This document shows positions 29,012 through 37,487 of a stretch of 64,000 bases of DNA, piece by piece. The notes under the pieces were generated by a model. The model searched no databases. It had not been told where the DNA came from and worked only from the letters and a program-made list of their open reading frames with translations. Both the position numbers and the translations under genes were made by a program. This stretch comes from JANOZM01 sp031429355 (GTDB taxonomy: Bacteria > Pseudomonadota > Gammaproteobacteria > Burkholderiales > Burkholderiaceae_E), in contig JANOZM010000001.1 in NCBI GenBank assembly GCA_031429355.1, forward strand, positions 1 to 64,000, read 5' to 3'. Positions within the stretch are counted from its first letter, which is position 1, and every line of letters starts with the position of its first letter.

Positions 29012-30880
29012 ATGAAAACACCAACTAACGCTTTGTTATTTAATTTGCGCCGTAGGCTATTAAAAACCTTCGGTGCAAACGCCCTTGGCACGTCTTACGG
29101 CCTTGGGGCGAAAGCCACCTACAAGTTTGCAGTTCCACTAACCGTAGCATCGGTTGCAACCTCGGTAGCCGACCGCGCAAACGCCGACACTACAAAACGT
29201 TCGCCCATTGCAAGCATTGCACCTGAATTAGCCGCCGCCCACCTAATTAATCGGCTTGGCTTTGGCCCTCGTCCCGGCGATATAGCCGAGATTGCCAAGA
29301 ACCCCGCTGCATGGATTGAGCAACAGTTACGCCCCGAATCGATGGCATTGCCCCAGTCGTTAACTAGTCGTTTGGGTGATGGGCAAGTGATTGCGATGAA
29401 TCCTGTTTTGGCGATTCGCGAGTACTCCAATTTGTTGCAAGAAAATCGGCAAACTGCCGGTGCCAACCCAGCTGCGCAATCGACACCCGCGCAATCGGCA
29501 CTGACCCAAACCGCAATGCAAATGAGTGGTAGTAACGAGCAGACGACGCAAGGCCCTATGCAAAGCAATACGCAAGGTAATACCGAGGGCAATATGCAAG
29601 CAGCTACGCAAGGAACTACGCAAGGAACCACCCAAGCCACCACAAGCCCGCGCGCCACTGACTTCGCGAGACCTAACGCAATCGCCCAATACGTTCGCAC
29701 GCATCAATTGCCCGCTTTGCAATCTCGCTTGTGGCGCGCTTTAGAGAGCCCACGCCAACTCGAAGAAGTAATGGTTGATTTTTGGTTCAATCACTTTAAT
29801 GTGTTTCAGGGCAAAAACCTGATGCGTGTGATGGTGGGGCATTACGAGCAATTTGCAATTCGCCCTTTTGCGTTAGGTCGATTTAGAGACCTGCTAACTG
29901 CAACAGCGCATCACCCTGCCATGATGTATTACCTCGACAACGCAGCCAGCATGGCGGCACCTCAAAACGCGCAGGCAACGGCTGGCAACAACAATCGTGG
30001 TTTGAACGAAAATTACGCGCGCGAATTGATGGAATTGCACACCTTGGGAGTCGATGCTGGGTACGAGCAAAAAGACGTAACAGAATTAGCGCGCATGCTA
30101 ACTGGGTGGACGATTATTCCGATACGAGCAAGGCCGGGTATGCCGATTCCGCCGGAAGTAGCCGCATCAACCCCGGGAAAAACCGATTCTATGCCCGGTT
30201 TTTGGTTTAACGAACGGGTTCACGATCGTGGGGAGAAAGTTTGGTTAGGCAACCGAATTGCTCCAAGCGGTAAAGCCGAGGGTGATTTTGCGTTAGAGTT
30301 TTTAGCCAAGCATCCGGCAACTGCAAAAAACATTAGTTTTAAATTGGCGCAATATTTTGTCAGTGATCGCCCCTCGGTTGCGTTAGTTGAGCGTTTAACC
30401 AAAGTATTTTTGCAAGAAGACGGGCAGATTATTCCGGTGCTACGAACTTTGTTTAACAGCGACGAGTTTTGGGCCACCGAAAATCGTAATGCAAAGTACA
30501 AAACGCCGTATCAGTACACCTTGTCCGCGATACGTGCGATTGGTGCCAGCCCGACTAACTTGCAAAATATTATGAATACGCTTGCTGGCCAAGGGATGCC
30601 ATTGTTTGGCTGCCAAACACCCGATGGTTATAAAAATACCGAAGCCGCTTGGCTTAATCCTGATGGCGTTACCAAACGGATTAATTTTGCGTCGCAATTG
30701 GCCAGCGGACGATTGGGCAACGAACGTGTTTTTCCAACCACAACAACAGCTCAACAGATTATTGAAAATCTTGGCCCGATTATTTCGGCCAACACTATCA
30801 AAGCAGTGAGCGAGCATCAAGGCGAGCCTAGCTTAGCGATGGCCCTAGTGCTGGCAAGTCCAAATATGATGCGTCGATAA
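29012..30880 (+). CDS. DUF1800 domain protein with a Gln/Thr-rich insertion
   Basis: A 622-residue protein of the DUF1800 family, almost always paired with a DUF1501 protein as here. Family motifs include AAHLINRLGFGPRPGD near residue 75, VDFWFNHFNVF, NENYARELMELHTLGV and LARMLTGWT. Function of the family is not known; an envelope or exported role is usually assumed. The N-terminus is long and basic with no clear cleavage site. Between about residues 165 and 215 lies a low-complexity run rich in Gln, Thr, Gly and Met with repeated TQG units. The metal- or cofactor-binding properties sometimes proposed for the pair cannot be judged from sequence. Confidence 0.85.
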   Translation: MKTPTNALLFNLRRRLLKTFGANALGTSYGLGAKATYKFAVPLTVASVATSVADRANADTTKRSPIASIAPELAAAHLINRLGFGPRPGDIAEIAKNPAAWIEQQLRPESMALPQSLTSRLGDGQVIAMNPVLAIREYSNLLQENRQTAGANPAAQSTPAQSALTQTAMQMSGSNEQTTQGPMQSNTQGNTEGNMQAATQGTTQGTTQATTSPRATDFARPNAIAQYVRTHQLPALQSRLWRALESPRQLEEVMVDFWFNHFNVFQGKNLMRVMVGHYEQFAIRPFALGRFRDLLTATAHHPAMMYYLDNAASMAAPQNAQATAGNNNRGLNENYARELMELHTLGVDAGYEQKDVTELARMLTGWTIIPIRARPGMPIPPEVAASTPGKTDSMPGFWFNERVHDRGEKVWLGNRIAPSGKAEGDFALEFLAKHPATAKNISFKLAQYFVSDRPSVALVERLTKVFLQEDGQIIPVLRTLFNSDEFWATENRNAKYKTPYQYTLSAIRAIGASPTNLQNIMNTLAGQGMPLFGCQTPDGYKNTEAAWLNPDGVTKRINFASQLASGRLGNERVFPTTTTAQQIIENLGPIISANTIKAVSEHQGEPSLAMALVLASPNMMRR

Positions 30881-30957
30881 ACATTATAAAAATAGCACCC
30901 GTAAATTTTCGATAAAACTACTTTATTTAAAGTCAGAACAAATTAATTTGGATCACT

Positions 30958-32226
30958 ATGTCGACTCATTCAAACTCTAAACGTGTCTTACTAAAACAGG
31001 GCCTCGCACTTGGCACGGGGCTGTCGTTAACTAGTTTTGCTGGCGTTCAAATTGCCCGAGCACAATCAACCCCGCGTAACAACGGTTCGCAAGCTCGCAT
31101 CGTCGTTATTATGCTGCGTGGCGCAATGGATGGACTGTCGTTGGTATCCCCCTATGGCGATACGGCCTACTTTCAATCACGCAGTAGTATCGCCATCGCA
31201 AAACCTGGCGAAGTAGACGGTTCTATAGCACTTAATAATTTACACGGATTGCATCCTGCCTTTGCGCCGCTAATGCCGTACTGGGAGAGCAAGCAATTGG
31301 CGTTTATTCATGCTAGCGGTTCGCACGATACAACGCGCTCACACTTTGATGCACAAGACTATATGGAGTCGGCAACACCAGGACGTAAATCTACCCCTGA
31401 TGGTTGGTTAAATCGTCTAGCAACGGTTTTAACGCAGGGGAATCAAGCGGCCAATAATCAGCGCTTACAGGCGGTTAATTTAGGCCCAACCATGCCGCGT
31501 ATTTTTGCTGGTAGCGCATCAGTAGCCTCGCTTGCCAGTGGTAACGCAGCCACGTCTAAAGGCGTATTGGATCGACCCAATTGGACGCAAGCATTTAATG
31601 GCATGTATTCTGGCGACGACAAACTTAGCCTAGCCGTACGTGAGGCGGCTGCAACGCGCCGTGAAATTATTGATAAGTTAGCCAGTGATGATCCCAAAGC
31701 AGATGTGGGTTCGCTATCGTTAAACGGACTGGCTGCAGACACTGCACGCTTAGGCCAATTAATTGCCAAAGATGCGCGAGTGCGCTTGGCGTTTGTGCCA
31801 GTGGGTGGTTGGGATACGCATGTAAACCAAGGTAACGGAAAAGGTCAGTTAGCCAACCGCTTCGGCCTGTTAGCACAAGCAATCGATGCATTAGCGAGTA
31901 ACTTGGGCGAGCGCCTAAAGGACACTAGTATTTTGGTGATGTCCGAGTTTGGTCGTACGGTTCGCCAAAACGGTAACAATGGCACCGACCACGGTCACGG
32001 CAATGTGGCTTTTGTCTTGGGTGGTGGCGTAGCCGGTGCGCAGGTACTAGGGCAATGGCCAGGCTTAGAGCGATCGGCCCTACACGAAAACCGCGACTTG
32101 GCAATTACCACGGACTTTCGCGATGTTATTGCCGAACTACTAGAACAACGCTTTCGCTTAACCGATAATGAGTTGGCGGCTGTCTTGCCCAATATGACAC
32201 AAAGACAACGGGTTGGATTAGTCTAA
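30958..32226 (+). CDS. DUF1501 domain protein
   Basis: A 422-residue DUF1501 protein, the usual partner of DUF1800. The N-terminus (KRVLLKQGLALGTGLSLTSFAG) is a hydrophobic export-type signal with Lys-Arg rather than twin Arg. The body has the alkaline-phosphatase-superfamily-like features of the family: VVIMLRGAMDGLSLVSPYG, ASGSHDTTRSHFDAQDYME, GGWDTHVNQ and MSEFGRTVRQNG followed by GTDHGHGN. Those His/Asp clusters suggest metal binding. Substrate is unknown. It lies 77 bases after the DUF1800 gene and is probably co-transcribed. Confidence 0.85.
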   Translation: MSTHSNSKRVLLKQGLALGTGLSLTSFAGVQIARAQSTPRNNGSQARIVVIMLRGAMDGLSLVSPYGDTAYFQSRSSIAIAKPGEVDGSIALNNLHGLHPAFAPLMPYWESKQLAFIHASGSHDTTRSHFDAQDYMESATPGRKSTPDGWLNRLATVLTQGNQAANNQRLQAVNLGPTMPRIFAGSASVASLASGNAATSKGVLDRPNWTQAFNGMYSGDDKLSLAVREAAATRREIIDKLASDDPKADVGSLSLNGLAADTARLGQLIAKDARVRLAFVPVGGWDTHVNQGNGKGQLANRFGLLAQAIDALASNLGERLKDTSILVMSEFGRTVRQNGNNGTDHGHGNVAFVLGGGVAGAQVLGQWPGLERSALHENRDLAITTDFRDVIAELLEQRFRLTDNELAAVLPNMTQRQRVGLV

Positions 32227-32345
32227 AAAGTTTTGAATCGCCATTCACTAGCCATTAGCCGCCGGTTGTATACCGCGCGTTAAATGGCACAACCAGCAAC
32301 ACTTTAGACCTCTCTACAATTACTTTTCCTTTGAAGGATTTGCAG

Positions 32346-33287
32346 ATGAGCCTATCCAATTCGCACGGCATTCCAAAACAATCGTTAATCAGTAGCGCCT
32401 TGTCCCTTGGCATTTTGGGAGTTGGTCTACTCAATGCTTGTGGCGGTGGCGCTTCAACGGCAGCACCAAAAGGCAACACCACTAGCGCCCCAAAGGTGTT
32501 AATTATTGCCGGCGATATTGCTCAATGCCCTGCAATTGGGCCTATCGGATCTGTAGCCGAAAAAACGGCAACACTAGTAAAGGCTTTACTGACAACCCAT
32601 GGCGCCGAAGCGCAAGTTTTAACCCTAGGCGACAATGTGTATAACGTTGGATCGCCAAATGAATTTGCGGATTGCTACGAGCCCACCTGGGGCGCCTTTA
32701 AAGCACGAACCTTACCAACCCCCGGCAATCACGATTACGGTCAGCCCAACGCCTCTGGTTATTTCGATTACTTCGGCGTTGCGGCAGGGGCCGATAGAAA
32801 AGGCTTTTACGCAAAACAATTCGATAACTGGTCCGTAGTTTCGATCAATAGCAATATTGCTGTTGATAATAGCTCGGAACAAATGCAGTGGCTAAAATCG
32901 AGTTCGTTTTCTAAGTGCAAATTAGCCGCTTGGCATCACCCTCTATTTACATCAGCGATTCGCGGCAGCAACAAAATGATGACAGCCATTTGGGAGCAGC
33001 TTGATCTGGCAAAGTTTGATATCGTTTTTCAAGGCCACGAGCACCAATACGAACGATTCTCTCCCAAAAAATCCGACGGCAGTTTGGCCTCCGGTATTCG
33101 CTCGTTTGTGGTTGGAACCGGGGGCGCTTCGCTGAGCGGTTTTAGTATTCCTATAGAGGGTAGTGAAATTCGAATCGGTAGCTTTGGGGTGGTCGTATTA
33201 AAGTTGTACGACAATCGTTACGAGTGGGAATTTATCGACCCAGAAAATAAAGTGCTTGATTCGGGCAGTGCTAACTGCCGCGGATAG
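32346..33287 (+). CDS. Calcineurin-like metallophosphoesterase, lipoprotein
   Basis: A 313-residue protein with a lipoprotein signal (hydrophobic stretch then LLNACGGG), so it is likely attached to the envelope facing the periplasm. Metallophosphoesterase motifs are present in order: AGDIAQC, LGDNVY, PGNHDYG, AAWHHPLF and FQGHEHQYER. This matches purple-acid-phosphatase-like or tartrate-resistant phosphatase folds. The open frame extends to a TTG at 32331, but AAGGA at 32334-32338 fits the ATG at 32346, which also begins the signal peptide. It stands alone between the DUF1501 gene and the convergent immunity-type gene. Substrate unknown. Confidence 0.85.
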   Translation: MSLSNSHGIPKQSLISSALSLGILGVGLLNACGGGASTAAPKGNTTSAPKVLIIAGDIAQCPAIGPIGSVAEKTATLVKALLTTHGAEAQVLTLGDNVYNVGSPNEFADCYEPTWGAFKARTLPTPGNHDYGQPNASGYFDYFGVAAGADRKGFYAKQFDNWSVVSINSNIAVDNSSEQMQWLKSSSFSKCKLAAWHHPLFTSAIRGSNKMMTAIWEQLDLAKFDIVFQGHEHQYERFSPKKSDGSLASGIRSFVVGTGGASLSGFSIPIEGSEIRIGSFGVVVLKLYDNRYEWEFIDPENKVLDSGSANCRG

Positions 33288-33389
33288 AACGACCCTAGCT
33301 GGCGTCGCGGTAGCCCGCGTCTCGCGCACTCGGCGCTGCGGTTGGCATACCGAAAATGGGCGTTGCAAGCAACAGAACGCTTAGCCGAA

Positions 33390-34367
33390 CTATTTTATTA
33401 CGACGGGTTCACGTAACTTCCATTGATCGCCAAACGACTTTAGCCCGAATGCTTGCATCTTTTGAGTCATTTCGTCTTCGTATAAAGGTTCTAGATTAGG
33501 AAATGGTTCGGTCATTAACGCAGTGTGCATCAACGGATGATCTGATTCGAGCGACAAACTTTTACCCGTAGACATCTGGTAGGCGTATTGCAGCGTAAAC
33601 AATTCTGCAGGGAATACTCGCGACCAAGACATCATGTCGACTATTGATTCTAATTGGGACGGCCTTCTGCGTTTCTCAGCATCAATGCCCGCATATCCAA
33701 GGCACTGCGCAACGCGGTAGTCACAATAATCGGATAGTGCTACCCGGAAGCCCGCTTCGTCGCCGGCGCACTGCAAAATCCGACCATAAACACCAGCGTT
33801 TTCGACTTCTGACGGGTTAAATGAAGGCCAATTACGTGTTACTAAAATCGCTTGCAGAGTGCTGAAGAAAAAATGGGCTGGCTTATCTTCAAGATTAGCA
33901 AAGTACTCATGAACTTCCGAAGTTTTGAGGAGGTTCGCAAGGTACGGAGCAACCCAATCGGCAAACCACTGAAGACCACAGGCTAACGAAACGCCTTGCC
34001 AAGCCAGTATTTGTAGCAATGAATCATCTCGTGCACTGAAAGGCAGCACGCCAGCTCTGCGTTCATGTAAAACTAGATCGACGCTCAGATAGCGATAAGC
34101 AAACGCTCGCCTGATCTTGTCGAACTGCGTAGGCTCTCGCGTCAACCGAGAAAAAAACATTGCCTGTTCAGAATCTTGAGCAAGATCCTCCGTGCAAGCA
34201 ATCTTATAAATCAGGCTTTTATCCTGAATGAAATCACCGTTTTGACGAATCCATTTTAGAATATTCGCTTCAGTAATTTCACTTGTGTCAGGTAAGACGC
34301 CGGGCTTCAGCGCAAAAAGCACCGACTCAAGTCGGTTGTCACGGGTGGGTTTCAAAAGACGGGGCAT
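33390..34367 (-). CDS. Candidate immunity protein, paralogue of the gene at 39341-40309
   Basis: A 325-residue soluble, mostly helical protein of no family I can name with confidence. It is a clear paralogue of the protein at 39341-40309. Shared stretches include LLKPTR-NRLES, RRAFAYRY, SLACGL-WFADW-APYLANLL, GRILQCAGD and YAGIDAEKRRRPSQLES. The frame opens at 34385 (TTG), but the ATG at 34367 aligns with the paralogue's start and has AAGGA upstream. It begins 11 bases after a truncated toxin-tip frame, and the paralogue lies after a similar tip. That duplicated arrangement is why I call it an immunity candidate; no direct functional evidence. Confidence 0.7.
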   Translation of the reverse strand: MPRLLKPTRDNRLESVLFALKPGVLPDTSEITEANILKWIRQNGDFIQDKSLIYKIACTEDLAQDSEQAMFFSRLTREPTQFDKIRRAFAYRYLSVDLVLHERRAGVLPFSARDDSLLQILAWQGVSLACGLQWFADWVAPYLANLLKTSEVHEYFANLEDKPAHFFFSTLQAILVTRNWPSFNPSEVENAGVYGRILQCAGDEAGFRVALSDYCDYRVAQCLGYAGIDAEKRRRPSQLESIVDMMSWSRVFPAELFTLQYAYQMSTGKSLSLESDHPLMHTALMTEPFPNLEPLYEDEMTQKMQAFGLKSFGDQWKLREPVVIK

Positions 34368-34378
34368 CGCGCAAATCC

Positions 34379-34681
34379 TTACCAAAGCCTAGATCGTACA
34401 TTCGTTTTACCCGTTCGCATTCCGTTATGTTGAACAACAAATCCGTCATACCGTTGCCCTATCATTTCCCTCCTCACATATTGAGCAAATTCATTTGTAC
34501 CGTAAGCCATATTTTTCACGTCCCAAACACTTCCAGAGGCGGCATTTGCAGCTAAATTAATCCGTGAGACCCCAATATAGTGCGGCCCTTTTGCTTGTTC
34601 TTTACTCAAACCTTTCGCATTGCCATTTAGCCCACCTTTTACTTCAATCAAAACAAACTCGTTTGCAAACTTTCCGAGTTT
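34379..34681 (-). pseudogene. Orphan toxin tip: 5'-truncated, nuclease-like polymorphic toxin C-terminus
   Basis: An open frame of about 100 residues without a convincing start codon, opened by a stop at 34682-34684. It begins KLGKFANEFVLIEVKGG, where the E-x-K after hydrophobic residues resembles the core strand of PD-(D/E)XK nuclease toxins. It ends with YGTNEFAQYVRREM and HNGMRTGKT, a tail shared with the frame at 40332-40604. It lies just upstream of a candidate immunity gene. I read it as a displaced C-terminal toxin tip whose N-terminal carrier is missing. It could also be a remnant of a larger deleted gene. Confidence 0.55.
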
Positions 34682-34878
34682 ATTTGGCTTTTACATTTAA
34701 CGCTTTAAAACGCAGTCAGTACGAGCGCTGGCGCTTGGAGCGGCGGTTTCGGCTCCAGCCCTAAGTAGTTAAGAATCTTCTCTATCGCCTGGCTTTGAAC
34801 GGTCGTCGCGACGATTCTCAAATCAACAACACAATGCGGGCAATGGCCCGTGAGCGGCACGACAAATTGTTAATGAAA
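34682..34878. other. Gap between an orphan toxin tip and an immunity-type gene; possible coding remnant
   Basis: No gene is called here. On the plus strand two adjoining open pieces separated by one stop near 34761 read ALKRSQYERWRLERRF and then NLLYRLALNGRRDDSQ, ending near 34888. They have coding-like character but no family I recognise. A short hairpin (TGGAGC with GCTCCA, near 34735-34757) is also present. It may be the scar of a lost gene. Confidence 0.25.
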
Positions 34879-35667
34879 TTAAACTAATGGGTTAAGAAGC
34901 TCTTGCGGGAAATACGGAGATTCAACTTGAAATTTCATTTTTCGCGATGCAGCTAATTTGCACAAAACTATTCCGTAAAAATCAATAGCCGTTCTATTGC
35001 CGAACTTGGTACACCCATGTTCTTCGTAGACACTCATCCGAGCCCTGTTTTTGAACTCGGTCACACGTTGATTTAGCCAACTCGGAAAGGCTATGGAGTC
35101 GTTATCGTTGACTATAACCGCCCCTGCGTTCGTACTCAACATTAATCGCGCTTCGTGCCGCTCGACGGCTTTTTTCATCACGTCGGAGAGGCCGCCAAAA
35201 GCTAATTCCAAGAAGCATTGTCCTACCGGCCAAACGACTGACTGTTCTAGTTTAAAGCGAGTCATAACTTTTTGGAGACGCTTCAAACATGCTTTGTTGC
35301 CGGTCATAAAAACTCCGATTATTAACCAATCGAATGCGCGAGGTCGTACCGGTTGATTCTGAATAACTTCTAAGACCTCTCGCGACGAGGCGAACTGTTC
35401 AAGTTCTTCAAATGTCTTTAATGCTTTCATTAAATAAAGGTGTGCTTGTTTGCTATCGCCTTCAATACGAAATAAAAATCCAGCTAAGCTTAAGTCAACA
35501 ACTGCAATATCGCTAAACAACTCAACAAGAAAATCGAGATTTACGATTCCTTCAACAGAAGCGCAACGCCCCGCCACAACTGCTCGGGAATCATCTAATG
35601 CCGCTCTTTTGGATGCAAGCTCCCGGAGGAACTCTACATCTATTGAATTTGATTTTAAACTAGTCAT
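34879..35667 (-). CDS. Candidate immunity protein (possibly Imm49-like)
   Basis: A 262-residue soluble helical protein. Its ATG overlaps the stop codon of the short open frame upstream (ATGA), a coupling typical of toxin-immunity pairs. The C-terminal part (FYGIVLCKLAASRKMKF followed by ESPYFPQELL) is reminiscent of Imm49 immunity proteins, which often end in a pattern of the type ESPYxPxxLL. That assignment is tentative. No signal peptide, so it would act in the cytoplasm. It is not similar at the level I can see to the two paralogous immunity candidates in the region. Confidence 0.55.
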   Translation of the reverse strand: MTSLKSNSIDVEFLRELASKRAALDDSRAVVAGRCASVEGIVNLDFLVELFSDIAVVDLSLAGFLFRIEGDSKQAHLYLMKALKTFEELEQFASSREVLEVIQNQPVRPRAFDWLIIGVFMTGNKACLKRLQKVMTRFKLEQSVVWPVGQCFLELAFGGLSDVMKKAVERHEARLMLSTNAGAVIVNDNDSIAFPSWLNQRVTEFKNRARMSVYEEHGCTKFGNRTAIDFYGIVLCKLAASRKMKFQVESPYFPQELLNPLV

Positions 35668-35867
35668 ATCTTAATTAGAAACGGTGTCCAAGGAATAATG
35701 GGCGAAGACGTACTCGTATGCCGTGCACCTGGATTTAAGTTTAGCTGCCTTAATTGATCTCCACGCGCGAAACTAGCATAGGAAGAAACCTCATTTTTCA
35801 CAAGGCCAAATAGTATTTCCCTTGCAAAGGATTTGTCTATAGCCGAAAAATCTTGAACTCGATTGCC
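35664..35867 (-). pseudogene. Orphan toxin tip of 67 codons overlapping the downstream immunity candidate
   Basis: The frame is open from 35867 (after a stop at 35868-35870) to a TGA at 35664-35666. It encodes 67 residues, including SAIDKSFAREILFGLVKN, SFARGDQLRQLNLNPGARH and the tail PIIPWTPFLIKI. There is no suitable start codon. The terminal TGA overlaps the ATG of the next gene. Codon use looks like real coding sequence. I read it as the remaining C-terminus of a polymorphic toxin whose upstream part has been lost. Confidence 0.5.
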
Positions 35868-35971
35868 TTAGCAACAAACCGACTGATTTTGAAGGGCTAC
35901 ACCGAGAACGCTTGCTGAGCAGACAGTTAAAGATCGACAGGTTGCAGCCTAAGGCGACATCAGCATCCTCA

Positions 35972-36030
35972 CAGTCACTACATTGTCTAACTTCCGGCTA
36001 AGCCATTACAAGGTTGATCGGTTTGGATCA
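35972..36030 (+). repeat. Diverged direct repeat, left copy, flanking the toxin-antitoxin pair
   Basis: This stretch aligns without gaps with 36798-36856, at roughly three quarters identity. It starts CAGTCAC and contains CGGCTAAGCC and TTACAAGGT. The two copies are 826 bases apart and bracket the CopG/ParE genes. Most differences are C/T or A/G transitions. It could be the scar of a duplication or an insertion boundary for a TA cassette. Confidence 0.6.
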
Positions 36031-36040
36031 ACACACCGTC

Positions 36041-36100
36041 TTGACCTTTGGGTTTGTGCGGTGGATAATACAAAGTAATACATGTTCATCAAAGTATTAC
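36041..36100 (+). promoter_or_regulatory. Sigma-70 promoter and inverted-repeat operator of the toxin-antitoxin operon
   Basis: TTGACC at 36041-36046 and GATAAT at 36064-36069 are separated by 17 bases, a near-consensus sigma-70 promoter. Downstream, GTAATAC (36075-36081) and GTATTAC (36094-36100) form an inverted repeat with centres 19 bases apart, directly before the antitoxin ATG at 36104. This fits autoregulation by a ribbon-helix-helix antitoxin. Confidence 0.75.
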
Positions 36101-36103
36101 ATT

Positions 36104-36340
36104 ATGACAGCTAGAACCATAAACGTACGCTTGCCTGAGGCGCTTTACAACCAGATTGAAGAGCTTGCCAAAGCTACCGCTCGGACTAAGAGCTTTTTGG
36201 CTATTGATGCACTGACCAACTACGTCCAGAGTGAATCTTGGCAAGTTCGTGATATCAACGAAGGCATCAAGGAAGCCGACGCAGGCGATTTCGCAACCGA
36301 CAAGCAGGTCAAAGCGGTGTTTGCCAAATATGGCGCTTGA
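36104..36340 (+). CDS. Ribbon-helix-helix (CopG-type) antitoxin
   Basis: A 78-residue antitoxin. The N-terminus (TINVRLPEALYNQIEELAKATARTKSF) is a ribbon-helix-helix DNA-binding domain, and the C-terminal part (WQVRDINEGIKEADAG) should wrap the toxin. The frame is open further upstream, but the ATG at 36104 directly follows the operator and starts the RHH strand. The toxin gene follows after a 3-base spacer. It represses its own promoter (family knowledge) through the inverted repeat upstream. The pair probably serves plasmid- or island-type maintenance or phage defence. Confidence 0.85.
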   Translation: MTARTINVRLPEALYNQIEELAKATARTKSFLAIDALTNYVQSESWQVRDINEGIKEADAGDFATDKQVKAVFAKYGA

Positions 36341-36343
36341 TGC

Positions 36344-36613
36344 ATGCTGATCAAGTGGACTAAAGCATCACTCGCATCTGTTGATGAAATCGCTGGCTTC
36401 ATCGCCAAAGACAACCCGACCCGCGCCACTAGCTTTGTGTTGGAATTGCAGACCGCTGTGAACAAACTTCAGGCCCATCCAGGCATGGGCCGGGCTGGAC
36501 GCGTCCCCGGTACGCGTGAGCTGGTCCTGCACAAGAACTACATTGCCATTTACCGCGTGCGTGGCGATGACGTCGAAATTTTGAGATTGCATCACGCAGC
36601 CCGAAATCTATAA
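36344..36613 (+). CDS. RelE/ParE family toxin
   Basis: An 89-residue toxin of the RelE/ParE superfamily. Typical features are an N-terminal strand and two helices (IKWTKASLASVDEIAGFIAKDN), the PGMGRAGRVPGTRELV stretch, and the closing strands (YIAIYRVRGDDVEILRLHHAAR). The conserved Arg and His near the end fit the ParE type, which usually poisons gyrase rather than the ribosome; that is inferred from similarity. The ATG lies 3 bases after the antitoxin stop. The reading frame is complete. Confidence 0.85.
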   Translation: MLIKWTKASLASVDEIAGFIAKDNPTRATSFVLELQTAVNKLQAHPGMGRAGRVPGTRELVLHKNYIAIYRVRGDDVEILRLHHAARNL

Positions 36614-36938
36614 CAAACTGGGCAAGTCCGTGTGTAGCAGTCCAGACTTCAAGATAGTTGACTAACAAACGCCAACAGCAACCTCAAACTGCGCGAGAGT
36701 TGCCCGCGGATCGACCTTATGAACAACCTGCGCATTCTTAAACAACCTGCATTGGCTAAAGTCTAGTACCGATGGCGCTGTTAGATCAACTTACAAACAG
36801 TCACCGCCTTGCCTTATTTTCGGCTAAGCCGTTACAAGGTCGATTGGTTCGGACTAATGGAAAGCGCTTGTTTAAAAATTGCTTGTAACCTTTGGTTAAC
36901 GAGAAACACACACAATTTCTACCAAAGGACCCGGTTTC
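36614..36938. other. Intergenic region after the TA pair with the right copy of the diverged direct repeat
   Basis: No gene is supported here. The right repeat copy lies at 36798-36856 (CAGTCAC start, CGGCTAAGCC, TTACAAGGT). The sequence TAACAAACGCC near 36662 looks superficially like the start of an integron attC site, but I could not find the paired complement. The rest shows no recognisable structure apart from the AAAGGA ribosome-binding site near 36924 for the next gene. Confidence 0.4.
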
Positions 36939-37412
36939 ATGGCTCAAAAAACCCTTGCTGGCTTATTTATTTGTTGCACATTGGCTGGCTGCGCAACAAC
37001 CGCGCCGAATTTCAGCTCTACTTCGCCACCTATCAACGGTGGATCGAACACGAAAGCCGAGCAATTAGCTTGGAGCTCTAACGAATGCGTTGCGATTTTT
37101 GTAATAATGAAGGGCGCATCCATGGCTTCTAAAAATCAAAATCCTTCTAATGTCCAAAGTTTCACTTCAATGACTCATAGCTTTGTTGAAATGAGTATCG
37201 GCCTTGTTGGTGTGGATCGATCGAAAGAAATGGTAAAAATCGCCGTTGCCAAGGAGAAAGCACGATTGGAAAACGCTCTATCGGGCCAAAGTGATGCTTA
37301 TGTAAAGTATTTGGATACAAAAGCCTCTGCATGCGTTGAGACTGCACAACAAGTCCGAGCCTACATTGGTGTTAAACCCGTAAACCAGAAGACCAGTGCT
37401 GCTGCCAGCTAA
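36939..37412 (+). CDS. Small lipoprotein of unknown function
   Basis: A 157-residue protein with a lipoprotein signal: MAQKTLAGLFICCTLAGC, lipobox L-A-G-C18. The mature part has a Ser/Pro/Asn-rich start and then a helical region (SFVEMSIGLVGVDRSKEMVKIAVAKEKARLENALS). It ends in an Ala/Ser-rich tail. I do not recognise a family. AAAGGA lies about 10 bases before the ATG. Another lipoprotein follows on the same strand 75 bases later, so the two may be co-expressed. Location among toxin/immunity fragments allows an immunity role, without evidence. Confidence 0.7.
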   Translation: MAQKTLAGLFICCTLAGCATTAPNFSSTSPPINGGSNTKAEQLAWSSNECVAIFVIMKGASMASKNQNPSNVQSFTSMTHSFVEMSIGLVGVDRSKEMVKIAVAKEKARLENALSGQSDAYVKYLDTKASACVETAQQVRAYIGVKPVNQKTSAAAS

Positions 37413-37487
37413 AACATTTGACAGACAGATTTTGTTCTACAGGCCCAGCAGTTTAAACACAGTTTTTTATAAAAAAGTAATTTAACT

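Noticed and set aside
29119..29722. Cys/Val-rich minus-strand frames over the DUF1800 gene
   Set aside because: Antisense shadows of the TQG repeats; no start context and no known domain.
36655..36860. Possible integron attC site beginning TAACAAACGCC
   Set aside because: No matching R'/R'' pair of core boxes or long imperfect palindrome could be found at the expected distance, and no integrase gene is in the window.
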